This document shows positions 35,314-44,800 of a DNA stretch of 64,000 bases, one piece after another; position 1 is the stretch's first letter, and every line of letters begins with the position of its first letter. The translations under genes were made by a program, and so were the position numbers. The stretch is from assembly GCF_042747725.1 (NCBI RefSeq), contig NZ_JBHZGO010000112.1:1-64000 (forward strand), given 5' to 3'. The stretch comes from FACHB-T130 sp042747725 (lineage in GTDB: Bacteria; Cyanobacteriota; Cyanobacteriia; Cyanobacteriales; FACHB-T130). The notes beneath the pieces are model-generated. The model had not been told where the DNA came from. It ran no database searches and worked only from the letters and a program-made list of their open reading frames with translations.

Positions 35314-38300
35314 TTAACTTCCGACCTGTGCATTCTCAATACAGGTTCTTAACTGTTCGGTGAGAACCTGTATATGGGGTTTCTTTAGCATGGTTAGGTG
35401 ATTGCCAGGAATGTTATAAATTTCCACTCCTCCAGCTAGATCGCCCCAACCCATACTCGGATCTTGATTCGCAATGATATTTTGTTCGCTATTTTTCAAA
35501 AGAGTAATTTTGCTGGGATAGACTTGCGGCACATAGCTGAGAGCGGCTTGACTATTCGCTTTAAAAACTCTAAGGATCGATTTACTTTTTAGCTCTTTTA
35601 ATATTCGTTTTCTAGACTCTTGAGAGATTAGCTTGCTTTGGTACTTTTCGGTAGCAGCGATAAGATAAAAATAATCCATAAAATAAGGCCATATATATCG
35701 CGCTCCTGTGGTCAGGAGAAACTTTAAACCGCCCCAGAAAGAAGGTTTGTTTTTGGAAACTGGTGCTGAAGTATCCAGCACAGCAAGTAGAGCTACTTTA
35801 TGCCCAGCTTTTTGCAATTGTTGAGCCATTTCAAAAGCAACCAAACCTCCAAAAGACCAACCTCCTAAAAAATAAGGACCATTCGGCTGCACTACACGCA
35901 AGGCGTCAATATAATAAGCCGCCATATCCTCAATACGAGTTAATGGGGATTGTTCTCCATCCATACCCAGAGGTTGTAGCCCATAAAATGGTTGCTCTGT
36001 CCCCAAATGATATGCGAATTCATAATAAGGAAAGACTACTCCAAAAATGGGATGAACGCAAAAGAAAGGTGGATTTGAACCTTTAGGCTGAATTGCCACC
36101 AAGGGCGACCAAGACGGAGAATCGATTTCTGGAGATAGAGTGTTTGCTAGACCTTCAATGGTTGGATTTAAGAAGAGAGTGGACAGCGGTAATTCGCGTT
36201 CAAACTGCTTGTGTATCTGCTCCATGAGGGTTATACTCAGCAGCGAATTTCCCCCTAAATCGAAGAAGTTATCGTGAATACTTACACGCTCGATGTTAAG
36301 AACTTCAGACCATATTTTTGCGAGGGTTGACTCAGTAAGATTACGAGGCTCAATGTAAGTTTTATCTATGGCTAGGCTAGTCGAATTATCGGGATCGGGT
36401 AAGTTACGACGATCGACTTTGCCATTAGGTGTTAAAGGCAGAGATTCTAGCACGACAAAAGCTGAAGGAACCATGTACTCTGGCAACTTCTTCTTTAGAA
36501 AATCACGGAGTTCAATGATTGTAGGGGTCAAATTTTGGTGTGGCACAATATAAGCGACTAAACGCTTATTACCAGAAACTTTCTCTGTAGCAATTACCAC
36601 CGTTTCTCTGACTGTCGGATGCTGAGTCAGTACTGTCTCAATTTCTCCCAATTCGATGCGGAAGCCGCGAATTTTTACCTGGTCATCAAGACGACCTAAA
36701 AACTCAATGTTGCCGTCTGGTCGATAACGAGCTAGGTCGCCGGTTTTATAAATTGTAGAGATGTGACAACCTTTGTCTATACAAGAATTAAAAGGATTAG
36801 GAATAAACCGTTCAGCAGTTAATTCGGGACGATTCAGATATCCCTGCGCCAGTCCATCCCCACTGATGTACAATTCGCCAGTAATCCCGATGGGTACAGG
36901 CTGTAAATGGGTATCTAATATATAAATTTGAGTGTTAAAAATTGGGCGACCAATGGAGGGTTTTTGGCTGTCGTAGCTAATTTCTGCAATCGTAGCCCAA
37001 ACAGTTGCTTCAGTTGGCCCATAAGCGTTAAAAAATCTGCGACCAGAAGCCCATTTGTTTACAATATCTTTAGAACAAGATTCGCCTGCACAAATTATAG
37101 TTTGTAGTGCGGGAAGTTCTTCTGTTAATACTGCTAGTACAGCAGGCGGGAGCGTGAGGTGAGTAATCGCATTATCGCGCAATAACTTTATTAAAGGTTG
37201 TCCAGGCAGAAGGGATTCTTTTTTGGCTAAATAGAGGGTTGCTCCCGATCGCAATGCCATGACAATCTCGAAGATTGAGGCATCAAAACTCAAGGATGCA
37301 AATTGCAGTATGCGATCGCTTGGCTGTACATTGAAAACTTCAATCTGAGCTTCTGCTAAGTTAGACAGTCCTCTGTGCTGCACTAAAACGCCTTTTGGTT
37401 TTCCGGTTGAGCCAGAGGTGTAGATGACATAAGCTAGATTTTCAGGTGTTACGCTGCTGGTTGGGTTGTGTTGGGGATGGTAAGCGATCGCATCCCAGTC
37501 CTTATCCAAACAAACTACAGACAAACCGTGTTGGCGATCCCCCCAACCCCCCTTCAAAAGGGGGGCTAATATGGATTGCGTTAGTAAGATGGATATTTGA
37601 GCGTCTTCCAGCATGAAATTAAGACGTTCTTGCGGATAGCTTGGATCTAAAGGTAGGTATGCTCCACCTGCTTTGAGGATGCCCAATAGTCCCACTATCA
37701 TATCTACAGAACGCTCTACACAAATGCCAACTATAACGCCTGTAACTACCCCCAATTGTTGCAGATAGCCTGCAAGTTGATTGGCTCTGATGTTCAATTC
37801 GCGGTAGGTTAATTGCTGATTTTCAAAGATTAGCGCTATCGCATCTGGAGTCTGCTCCACTTGTGCCTCAAACAACTGATGAAAACACTGGTTTTGTGGG
37901 TAATCTCTTCTGGTATTATTCCAATCAACTAATAACTGTTGCCGTTCGGCTGCTGTCAATAAAGGCAACTCGCAAAGGCGTTGTTCTGGATTTGCAACAA
38001 TACTTTCCAGCAGCGTTTGAAAATGCCCCAGCATCCGAGTAATGGGAGCGTCATCAAATAAATCAGTGCTGTATATTACTTGTCCTTTAAGACTTTCCGG
38101 CGATTCCCACAAGTGGAACTCTAGATCGAACTTGGCGCTGGGGTTGTCAAACTCCAACTGCGAGAGCGTTAATCCAGGCAACTCTAGCGCCTCGATTGGT
38201 GTATTTTGCAGGCTGAATGCAACTTGAAATAAGGGATGCTGGCTCAGGTTGCGCTCTGGGTGCAGTTCCTCTACCAGCTTCTCAAAGGGTAAGTCCTGAT

Positions 38301-39375
38301 GGGCATAGGCTCCTAGCGCCACCTCCCGTACTCTACCCAGCAATTCCAGAAATGTTGGATTGCCTGATAAATTAGTACGCAGCACCAAACTATTGACAAA
38401 AAAACCAATTAACCCCTCAATTTCGCGGCGGTTGCGGTTAGCAATTGGTGAGCCGACAACAATATCTGATTGCTGAGTGTAGCGGTAAAGTAAGGTTTGA
38501 AATGTCGCTAAAAGGGTCATGAACAGAGTAACACCTTGGCGCTGCGAAAGTGCCTCTAGTTCCTCATTTAGGCTTTTCGATAACTCTAAAAATTGCGTTG
38601 CGCCTCGGTAGGTTGGAGTAGCTGGGCGAGGTTTGTCAGTGGGCAAGTTCAGTGAGGGAATATTGTCCAGCTGCTGCTTCCAGTAGGCTAACTGAGTCTC
38701 CAGAACTTCACCCTGTAACCATTGGCGCTGCCAGTCGGCAAAGTCTGCATATTGGATAGGCAGTTCTGGCAAGGGCGATCGCGTGTTGTTGGCAGCTGCA
38801 TACAGCGTTCCTAGTTCCCGAATTAGCACTCCAATCGACCAACCATCACAGATAATGTGGTGCAGATTCAGCAAAAGTACGTGTTCTGACGAGTCTAGCT
38901 GTAGCAGCATTACGCGCAGTAACGGTTCCTGAGATAAATCAAAAGGACGCGATCGCTCCTCGGTAGCTATTCGTCGAGTTTCAGCTTGTTGTTGAGTTGC
39001 TGAGAGATTTTGCAAATCTACAAGGGGCAAAGGTATGGTTAAGCTGGGAGCAATTACTTGAACGGGTTGCCCATTAAGCATCCTAAAAGTGGTACGCAAA
39101 GCTTCGTGGCGACGCACAATTTCGTTGAACGTCTCCTCCAGCGCCGAAGCGTTGAGCGAACCCGTTAGGCGAAGTGCAGTCGCTACATTGTAGAAGGTAT
39201 TGCCTGGGAACAGTTGGTCGAGAAACCACAATCGCTGTTGGGCAAAAGATGCCGGAAATACAAAAACTTCTTCTTCAGGAATATTCAATTTTTCTTCAGC
39301 CGCTGCATGGGAATTGTCGAAAACATACTGTGTCATTTCATTCAATGTTTTGAGCGCGCTCATTTCGGCGCTCAC
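35314..39375 (-). CDS. NRPS module C-A-PCP-TE (terminal module)
   Basis: A 1353-aa nonribosomal peptide synthetase. Condensation domain ~38-480 with HHIICDG at 172-178; adenylation ~490-1000 (YIYTSGSTGKPKG is the phosphate loop, IKIRGFRIELGEIE the A8 core); carrier protein with phosphopantetheine Ser1044 (DLGGNSLLS); thioesterase with Ser1174 (GWSFGG). By-eye specificity residues read D-A-F-T-I-A-A-V-W-K, closest to aromatic (Phe-like) codes, uncertain. The TE makes it the last module. The frame opens with GTG at 39375 inside the upstream 61-aa gene; an ATG at 39336, 1 bp after that gene's stop, is an attractive alternative. A palindromic repeat lies in frame at 37536-37570. Confidence 0.95.
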   Translation of the reverse strand: MSAEMSALKTLNEMTQYVFDNSHAAAEEKLNIPEEEVFVFPASFAQQRLWFLDQLFPGNTFYNVATALRLTGSLNASALEETFNEIVRRHEALRTTFRMLNGQPVQVIAPSLTIPLPLVDLQNLSATQQQAETRRIATEERSRPFDLSQEPLLRVMLLQLDSSEHVLLLNLHHIICDGWSIGVLIRELGTLYAAANNTRSPLPELPIQYADFADWQRQWLQGEVLETQLAYWKQQLDNIPSLNLPTDKPRPATPTYRGATQFLELSKSLNEELEALSQRQGVTLFMTLLATFQTLLYRYTQQSDIVVGSPIANRNRREIEGLIGFFVNSLVLRTNLSGNPTFLELLGRVREVALGAYAHQDLPFEKLVEELHPERNLSQHPLFQVAFSLQNTPIEALELPGLTLSQLEFDNPSAKFDLEFHLWESPESLKGQVIYSTDLFDDAPITRMLGHFQTLLESIVANPEQRLCELPLLTAAERQQLLVDWNNTRRDYPQNQCFHQLFEAQVEQTPDAIALIFENQQLTYRELNIRANQLAGYLQQLGVVTGVIVGICVERSVDMIVGLLGILKAGGAYLPLDPSYPQERLNFMLEDAQISILLTQSILAPLLKGGWGDRQHGLSVVCLDKDWDAIAYHPQHNPTSSVTPENLAYVIYTSGSTGKPKGVLVQHRGLSNLAEAQIEVFNVQPSDRILQFASLSFDASIFEIVMALRSGATLYLAKKESLLPGQPLIKLLRDNAITHLTLPPAVLAVLTEELPALQTIICAGESCSKDIVNKWASGRRFFNAYGPTEATVWATIAEISYDSQKPSIGRPIFNTQIYILDTHLQPVPIGITGELYISGDGLAQGYLNRPELTAERFIPNPFNSCIDKGCHISTIYKTGDLARYRPDGNIEFLGRLDDQVKIRGFRIELGEIETVLTQHPTVRETVVIATEKVSGNKRLVAYIVPHQNLTPTIIELRDFLKKKLPEYMVPSAFVVLESLPLTPNGKVDRRNLPDPDNSTSLAIDKTYIEPRNLTESTLAKIWSEVLNIERVSIHDNFFDLGGNSLLSITLMEQIHKQFERELPLSTLFLNPTIEGLANTLSPEIDSPSWSPLVAIQPKGSNPPFFCVHPIFGVVFPYYEFAYHLGTEQPFYGLQPLGMDGEQSPLTRIEDMAAYYIDALRVVQPNGPYFLGGWSFGGLVAFEMAQQLQKAGHKVALLAVLDTSAPVSKNKPSFWGGLKFLLTTGARYIWPYFMDYFYLIAATEKYQSKLISQESRKRILKELKSKSILRVFKANSQAALSYVPQVYPSKITLLKNSEQNIIANQDPSMGWGDLAGGVEIYNIPGNHLTMLKKPHIQVLTEQLRTCIENAQVGS
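37536..37570. repeat. C/G-run palindrome in frame in the terminal NRPS adenylation domain
   Basis: gatccccccaaccccccttc followed by aaaaggggggctaat forms a hairpin. It supplies LAPLLKGGWGDRQ in a loop between conserved A-domain blocks. Confidence 0.8.
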
Positions 39376-39523
39376 TCAATTCTTTTTCTACGTCTTCCCA
39401 CCCCAGTAAAGATTGACCACTCGCCACAATTTTTTGGCGAATTTCCCAGAGTTTACGTCCGAGGGGTGTTTTCGGCTTGAACAGTTTATCCTGAATGGCA
39501 GTTTCTGTCGTTTCAGTTTCCAT
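39338..39523 (-). CDS. Small antitoxin-like protein of 61 aa
   Basis: METETTETAIQDKLF, then KPKTPLGRKLWEIRQKIVASG and LLGWEDVEKELSERR. This charged, helical pattern is common in short cyanobacterial proteins that often precede PIN-type or similar toxin genes, so an orphan antitoxin is a fair guess. Here the next gene is the NRPS, whose frame overlaps it by 38 bp. No toxin is found next to it. It may have been left behind by rearrangement, or act as the leader gene of the NRPS transcript. Confidence 0.6.
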   Translation of the reverse strand: METETTETAIQDKLFKPKTPLGRKLWEIRQKIVASGQSLLGWEDVEKELSERRNERAQNIE

Positions 39524-39566
39524 CGAATTTACCTTGGCTCTATTACGAGTCTAAGATAACCAGTAT

Positions 39567-39680
39567 TCAAGCAAAAGCGATCGCCTGCTCTGGTTGCCCC
39601 TCTATCATGACAAAACCTTGACGTTTCAGTTTTAATGATTCATAATCAAGTTGGAGGCTTTGAAGCATAATATGCTGCAT
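39567..39680 (-). CDS. Possible 37-aa small ORF between DUF3800 and the antitoxin-like gene
   Basis: ATG at 39680, TGA at 39567-39569; the peptide starts MQHIMLQSLQLDYESLKLKR and ends EQAIAFA. It lies 16 bp from the end of the DUF3800 gene on the same strand. No family is recognised; it could equally be a remnant of a degraded toxin or antitoxin gene. Weak support. Confidence 0.25.
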   Translation of the reverse strand: MQHIMLQSLQLDYESLKLKRQGFVMIEGQPEQAIAFA

Positions 39681-39696
39681 TGCCTTTTTTTTATTC

Positions 39697-40566
39697 CTAG
39701 TTTTGCTGTTCTTTCGTGCGTAAGTCGGTGATTACCGCAAAGCTCCATATAGCAAAGTTTGGATTGTCTTCTACTTCCCGAATAGCACGATACCGTATCT
39801 GACAAACCTGGTTAACTAAATTATTAAGCTCTAGCCGCGCTGGTTTGCTCATATCATTAGTACGAAATCCCCAGGAAACGATATAAGCAACTAGGTCTGC
39901 AATTTGTATCCCCGTTGTCAAGTCACTATGAACAAAAAACGGTTCTGGAATGATTTGACCAGATCGTTGTCTTCCTTTGGTTGAATGCTTGAAGTAACGA
40001 TCCATTTGTTGTACCAACAGGTGACTCTGACTTTTGTCGAGTTCATCAAAGACGACGATACCAGATATTGAAGGATTAATATCTTCAAGGAAGTAGAAGA
40101 AGCGCTCAAAAAGGTAAGCATAATCCTTCCGCAGAAACTCCGGTGAGCGCAGTACGGGGGCATTTGTACTCACAATACTAGCAAACGCTTTACACCGGAA
40201 TTGTGAACAGATATCAAATACCTCGCTAACGTAGGCTAGCTTGGCTTGAGCTAATGCTGTCAGTTCACGTTTTCCGGCAGTGGCTCCTGCTTCAAGACAG
40301 CTTCTGGCTAATACCTGTCTTTCATCCTCTGGAATTAGTTCTAGCTGCGCTGCAAGTCGATACACCTTCTTCTTGAGAAGCTCTCTGGCTTTAAGTTCTC
40401 TGTCTCCGTTACTATATCGCGTACCAAAGTGGCGAATTTCTGCTGCTTGGATTGCTTGGATTAAATTCCATAAGTCACGATCCTCGATTGCAACACCAGC
40501 TAAAACTTCATAAGGTGAATTCCGATGATCTTGTCCACTCTCATCCACAAAAAGGAAGTACGCCAT
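39697..40566 (-). CDS. DUF3800 domain protein (RNase H-like fold predicted)
   Basis: A 289-aa protein with the DUF3800 opening FLFVDESGQDH, where D and E are predicted active-site acids, an internal VVFDELD and the closing GIQIADLVAYIVSWGF. DUF3800 proteins are thought to be RNase H-like nucleases and are found beside mobile elements, phage-defence genes and in one retron type. Here it sits inside the NRPS locus, upstream of the terminal module, with no obvious biosynthetic role. It was probably brought in with the neighbouring toxin genes. The start ATG at 40566 matches the family's N-terminus. Confidence 0.85.
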   Translation of the reverse strand: MAYFLFVDESGQDHRNSPYEVLAGVAIEDRDLWNLIQAIQAAEIRHFGTRYSNGDRELKARELLKKKVYRLAAQLELIPEDERQVLARSCLEAGATAGKRELTALAQAKLAYVSEVFDICSQFRCKAFASIVSTNAPVLRSPEFLRKDYAYLFERFFYFLEDINPSISGIVVFDELDKSQSHLLVQQMDRYFKHSTKGRQRSGQIIPEPFFVHSDLTTGIQIADLVAYIVSWGFRTNDMSKPARLELNNLVNQVCQIRYRAIREVEDNPNFAIWSFAVITDLRTKEQQN

Positions 40567-40662
40567 TACAAATAATCCTTAAATCCTGACAGGCTAAGGA
40601 ACCTATCTGATTCCAATGATGCTTGCAGCAAATAATATCTTCTACCAATTTTAGGCTGCCCG

Positions 40663-40830
40663 TCATCTCTCTTTGCTTTCTCTATTCAGCGATGATAGCT
40701 TCATCCGCCGACTACCACTAGAAATTGGGACTAAAAGTGGGGCTTTACTTTTAGCATTGCTGTCTTCAAAACTTTCAACCACTTTTGAGAGTTGCGCGAT
40801 CGCTGACCCTCGTTCCTCGCTTTGCTTCAC
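40663..40830 (-). pseudogene. Relic of an NRPS C-terminal tail
   Basis: On the minus strand the frame reads ...AIAQLSKVVESFEDSNAKSK, then APLLVPISSGSRRMK and LSSLNRESKER before a TGA at 40663-40665. This is plainly homologous to the end of the second NRPS gene (AIAIFKQTNTQSKAPALVPIS...RRMKLSSLNRESKES). Only this tail survives. With the intact tail at 41825 it brackets the toxin/immunity pair, so it is either the scar of a lost module or one side of a duplication that carried the pair in. Confidence 0.8.
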
Positions 40831-40857
40831 GCAAATCTACTAAGGACAGGTGTAGGC

Positions 40858-41277
40858 TCAGGGTAAGAATGATTGAACTTGTAATTGTTTCAGTAGCTCA
40901 TTGACAATGCGTTTAGCGATGCTACCCGTCTGAGCTACCGTTTGCAAGCGTTCCAAGATATCCTCACCAGGCAAATCTAACTCTACACCTATCGACCTCA
41001 AAGAATCAGCCGCAGTTAGTGTCAACTCGTCATCTTCCTCCCGAATCATCTCCAGCAGCAAAGGAACTGCCTGACTCACCTCTCCCCAGTCGAGAATTTC
41101 GGCACAGCGCACCTGCCACTCCTTAGAGCGATTTTGCCAAGAGGCGTGAAGAGCATCCCAATCCTCTGTTGTCAGTTGTTTAACTAACTCACAAGCATAT
41201 AAACTAGCGTCATCAGCCCAATAGTCGTCTGAGAAATTTTGGCTCAAATACGCATCTAGCTCTTGGAAAATCGTCAT
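40858..41277 (-). CDS. HEAT-like helical protein, putative immunity protein
   Basis: A 139-aa acidic helical protein. The middle (VPLLLEMIREEDDELTLTAADSLRSIG) is a HEAT-type repeat pair. It follows the EndoU-type toxin gene by 12 bp on the same strand. Small acidic proteins directly downstream of polymorphic toxin domains are usually their immunity partners, so this role is inferred from position, charge and size. Confidence 0.65.
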   Translation of the reverse strand: MTIFQELDAYLSQNFSDDYWADDASLYACELVKQLTTEDWDALHASWQNRSKEWQVRCAEILDWGEVSQAVPLLLEMIREEDDELTLTAADSLRSIGVELDLPGEDILERLQTVAQTGSIAKRIVNELLKQLQVQSFLP

Positions 41278-41289
41278 ACTACCACCACC

Positions 41290-41709
41290 TCAAAAATTTG
41301 TGGTCGGAGTGCCGCCAGTGGGGTAAGAAGATGTCACCTTGCCCGATGAATCCTTCATTACTTCCCACTCTACGCCATCAACAATCTGCCGATGCAAGGT
41401 TGAACTATCACCCCGCAAACTTGTTGCAAGAGGAGTACAAGCTACTTGGTTGGTTACATTGATAATCTTGTCATCACTCCAACTGTCCGGAGCTAAAGTG
41501 GATTTCTTAAATTTGGAGATGCTGCCATCTGGAAACTGTTTGACTAACTTCACAGTTGTCGTGCTATCGGCATTATTGCTAATAACTTCGACATCGAAAT
41601 CGGGACGTATCTTAATTCTAGGTGAGTGTGCGCCTATCAATTTGTTAGAAAGAACAACCGGCGAGTTGGGGTTGGGAACTCGCTCCCTGTAGAGAATTTT
41701 CTCTCGCAT
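41290..41709 (-). CDS. EndoU-type nuclease toxin domain, orphan (CdiA-CT-like)
   Basis: A 139-aa protein made of little more than one toxin domain. The central part has LIGAHSPRI, then KKSTLAPDSWSDDKIINVTNQVA, which resembles the bacterial EndoU fold (PF14436), with catalytic His in GAHS and Lys in KKST. EndoU toxins cut RNA, often tRNA, and usually sit at the C-terminus of large contact-dependent toxins (CdiA). Here there is no secretion or pre-toxin part; MREKILYRERVPNPNSP is all that precedes. It is either an orphan tip left by recombination or a cytoplasmic toxin with the downstream gene as antidote. The family call is by eye. Confidence 0.65.
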   Translation of the reverse strand: MREKILYRERVPNPNSPVVLSNKLIGAHSPRIKIRPDFDVEVISNNADSTTTVKLVKQFPDGSISKFKKSTLAPDSWSDDKIINVTNQVACTPLATSLRGDSSTLHRQIVDGVEWEVMKDSSGKVTSSYPTGGTPTTNF

Positions 41710-41824
41710 TTAACAAACTGAAGATTGTTTGCCCTCGGTGAGACGCGCTAATAATTCACTATGCAAATTTGCTTGCCTTGCGGTGACAACATCAACCACA
41801 ATTCAACCAATTCCCTTGTTTAAT

Positions 41825-44800
41825 TCAACTTTCTTTGCTTTCTCGGTTCAGAGAAGATAGCTTCATGCGACGATTTTCACGAGAAATTGGCACTAAGGCT
41901 GGGGCTTTGCTTTGAGTATTGGTCTGCTTAAAGATAGCGATCGCTTTCGATAATTCTGCAATTGTCGGTGCCTCAAATACGCTACGCAAAGGTAACTCCG
42001 CCCCGAAGGCATCGCGCACTCTAGAAACCAGCTGAGTCGCTAGTAATGAATGTCCTCCTAATTCAAAGAAATTGTCGTGAATACCTACCCGTTTAACTCC
42101 CAAAACCTCTGCAAAAATTTTCACTAACACTTCCTCAACCGGAGTTTGAGGTGCAACATAACTTCCTGCCAATTCTAGTTTGACTGGTTCAGGTGCAGGT
42201 AAGGCACGGCGATCGACTTTGCCATTAGGCGTAAGCGGTAGAGATTCTAGCACCACAAAAGCTGAAGGCACCATGTACTCAGGCAACTTTTGGGTTAGAT
42301 AAATCTGCAATTGAGGGATTAACTTACGAGCTGCTTTAGCTTGCAGGGGATTATTCGCATAAGAACGCCAAGGACACACGGCAATGCTGGCGGGGGAAAT
42401 AGTTTTTTTGCCTGTTAGTTGCGAGACAAACACTACATTGTAGCGTCCATCAGTGCCGGAATGTGACCAGCTAATATCCACGTTGTAAGGGACATCTAGA
42501 GTATAAAAATCTTCTGGATCTACTCCTGAATTTTGGAGTGTTTGCAAAGCTTCACGCATCTGTCCAGCAGTTTTAAATTCTGCTGCGCCTGACAGCCATT
42601 CTGCTGTTTTAACTGCTGCCATTACCCGCGCATTAGGCACATTGGTAATGCTTAAAATTTCTGGTTGATTATTAACTAATAACTGACGTACAGCGGACAC
42701 GGTTAAGTTATTTTCGTGCCAGTCTAGCAACTCTATGGAACCCCTCCCCAGCCCTCCCCGCAACGGGGAGGGAGCCGGATTCTTCTTACTTCCCCCCGTT
42801 TCGGTGGGATTGAGGGGGGTTCTTCCAGAATTTATTTCAGCCCCAATATGGAGAATCGCATTATAACGAAACTGCGTTAATTCATTGTGAGAACAACCTC
42901 GTATCAGTTGAATTTGTACGTCGCTAATCTGGGGAAATTGCTGTTTTAATACAGTGAAGAAAGCTGGATCGATTACCAACTCAGTTTCTTGGAACATTTG
43001 CATTTGTACCCGTTGCTGCAACTGTTCGCGGGTGAGAGAAGGTTCGGCTTGAGCCAGTTGCACTGAGGCGTGGAAAGCTTGCAGTAGCGGGAGACTACGC
43101 ACATCGCCGATGAAGATGAAGCCACTGGGAGCGATCGCATTGATTGCCCCTTCCAGTACGCGCACCAGATAATCAATACTGGGAAAATATTGCACAACCG
43201 AGTTCAGAATCACCGCATCAAAAGCTTCTGACTCTACTCCCTCAAAGTCAGTCGCCATCTTTTGAAGCAATGTTACTTGAGGTAACTCTTGTGTCAATTG
43301 CTGCTGGATGTAGTTAAGTGAAGCCGAGGAAAAGTCTGTCCCACAATATTTAGTACAGTGAGGCGCAATTTTAAACAGCAATAAACCTGTTCCACACCCA
43401 ATTTCTAACACTCGGCTGGGTTGCAAATCCAGAATTTGCGCCACTTGGTTATCTACCCATTCACGCATCTGTTCTACTGGAATCAATTGATTAGTATAAC
43501 TGCTATTCCAACCCACAATATTGAATGTTGGATCTATATCAGCAGCAGATTGATTGTAAGTTTCGTTGTAAAGTATTTGCCATTGCAAAATCTGCTCATC
43601 TTGCATCATTGCTGAGTTAGAATCTCCACTCAATTGAAACTCAGTATTCAAAGCCACATAAGCCACCAAACGGTTCTCGCCTGCTGCATCCTCACGAGTC
43701 ATTACTACCGTTTGCAGCACTGCTGGATGCTGACTCAATACCGCTTCAATTTCTCCCAACTCAATGCGGTAGCCGCGAATCTTCACCTGATCGTCGAGGC
43801 GACCTAAAAATTCGATATTGCCATCTGGTTGATAACGAACTAAATCGCCTGTTTTATAAAGACGTGCTTTTGGTTGATTGCTAAAAGGATTAGAAATGAA
43901 TCGTTCAGCAGTTAAATCGGGACGGTTTAGATAACCTCGCGCCAGTCCATCACCGCCAATGTACAATTCACCAGTAACACCAATCGGTACAGGTTGTAAA
44001 TGACTATCCAGCACATAAACTTGAATGTTAGCAATGGGACGACCAATTGCAGGCGCGATCGCATTTCCTGATTGTGTTATTACATCTGCGCTCCCTTCTT
44101 GCCCCCCTTTAAAAGGGGGGTTGGGGGGATCTTCTTGCCCCCCTTTTAAAGGGGGGTTGGGGGGATCTTCTTGCTCTCTAACAGCAACTATCCCGGAAGT
44201 TGTAACAACAGTATTCTCAGTTGGCCCATAATTATTCACTACCTGGAAAGGATACTCAGCCAAAGGATACTGATGTAATTTGTCGCCCCCTGTTAATAAA
44301 ATTCGCAAACAGGTATCTCCAGACCAATCTAACAACAAAACTTTCTCAGCTAAAGGCGTCGGCAAAAAGCTAATTGTTATCGATTTTGACACTAAAAAAT
44401 CTCTCAGTTTTTCAGGCGATCGCCTGATTTCATCATCTGGAAAATAGACGCTAGCTCCTGCACTCAAATAAGGCAAAATTTCCCACCCGCAAGCATCAAA
44501 AGCAACTCCGGCAACCTGCGTTACTCGGTCAAGCGGTGAAACTGCAAACGCTTGTTGATGCCAAAATACTAGATTTAATAGTCCACCATGTTCAATTTGA
44601 ACTCCTTTAGGCTTTCCGGTGGTGCCAGAAGTGTAGATGACATAAGCAAGGTTTTCTGCAGTAACGTTGCTGCTAGGATTATCTTCGCTTTCTTGAGCAA
44701 TCGTTTGCCAATCTTGGTCTAGACAAACAACAATTGGATTATGGATTTGGCAATCTGCCTGTATTTCCACATCTTGCACCGCACTCTCACTCGCCAGAAA

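Noticed and set aside
39697..40566. DUF3800 protein as effector of the retron
   Set aside because: DUF3800 occurs in another retron type, but this gene is nearly 19 kb away on the other strand inside the NRPS locus.
44095..44166. Possible CRISPR or VNTR array
   Set aside because: Only two units, without spacers, and part of the NRPS reading frame.
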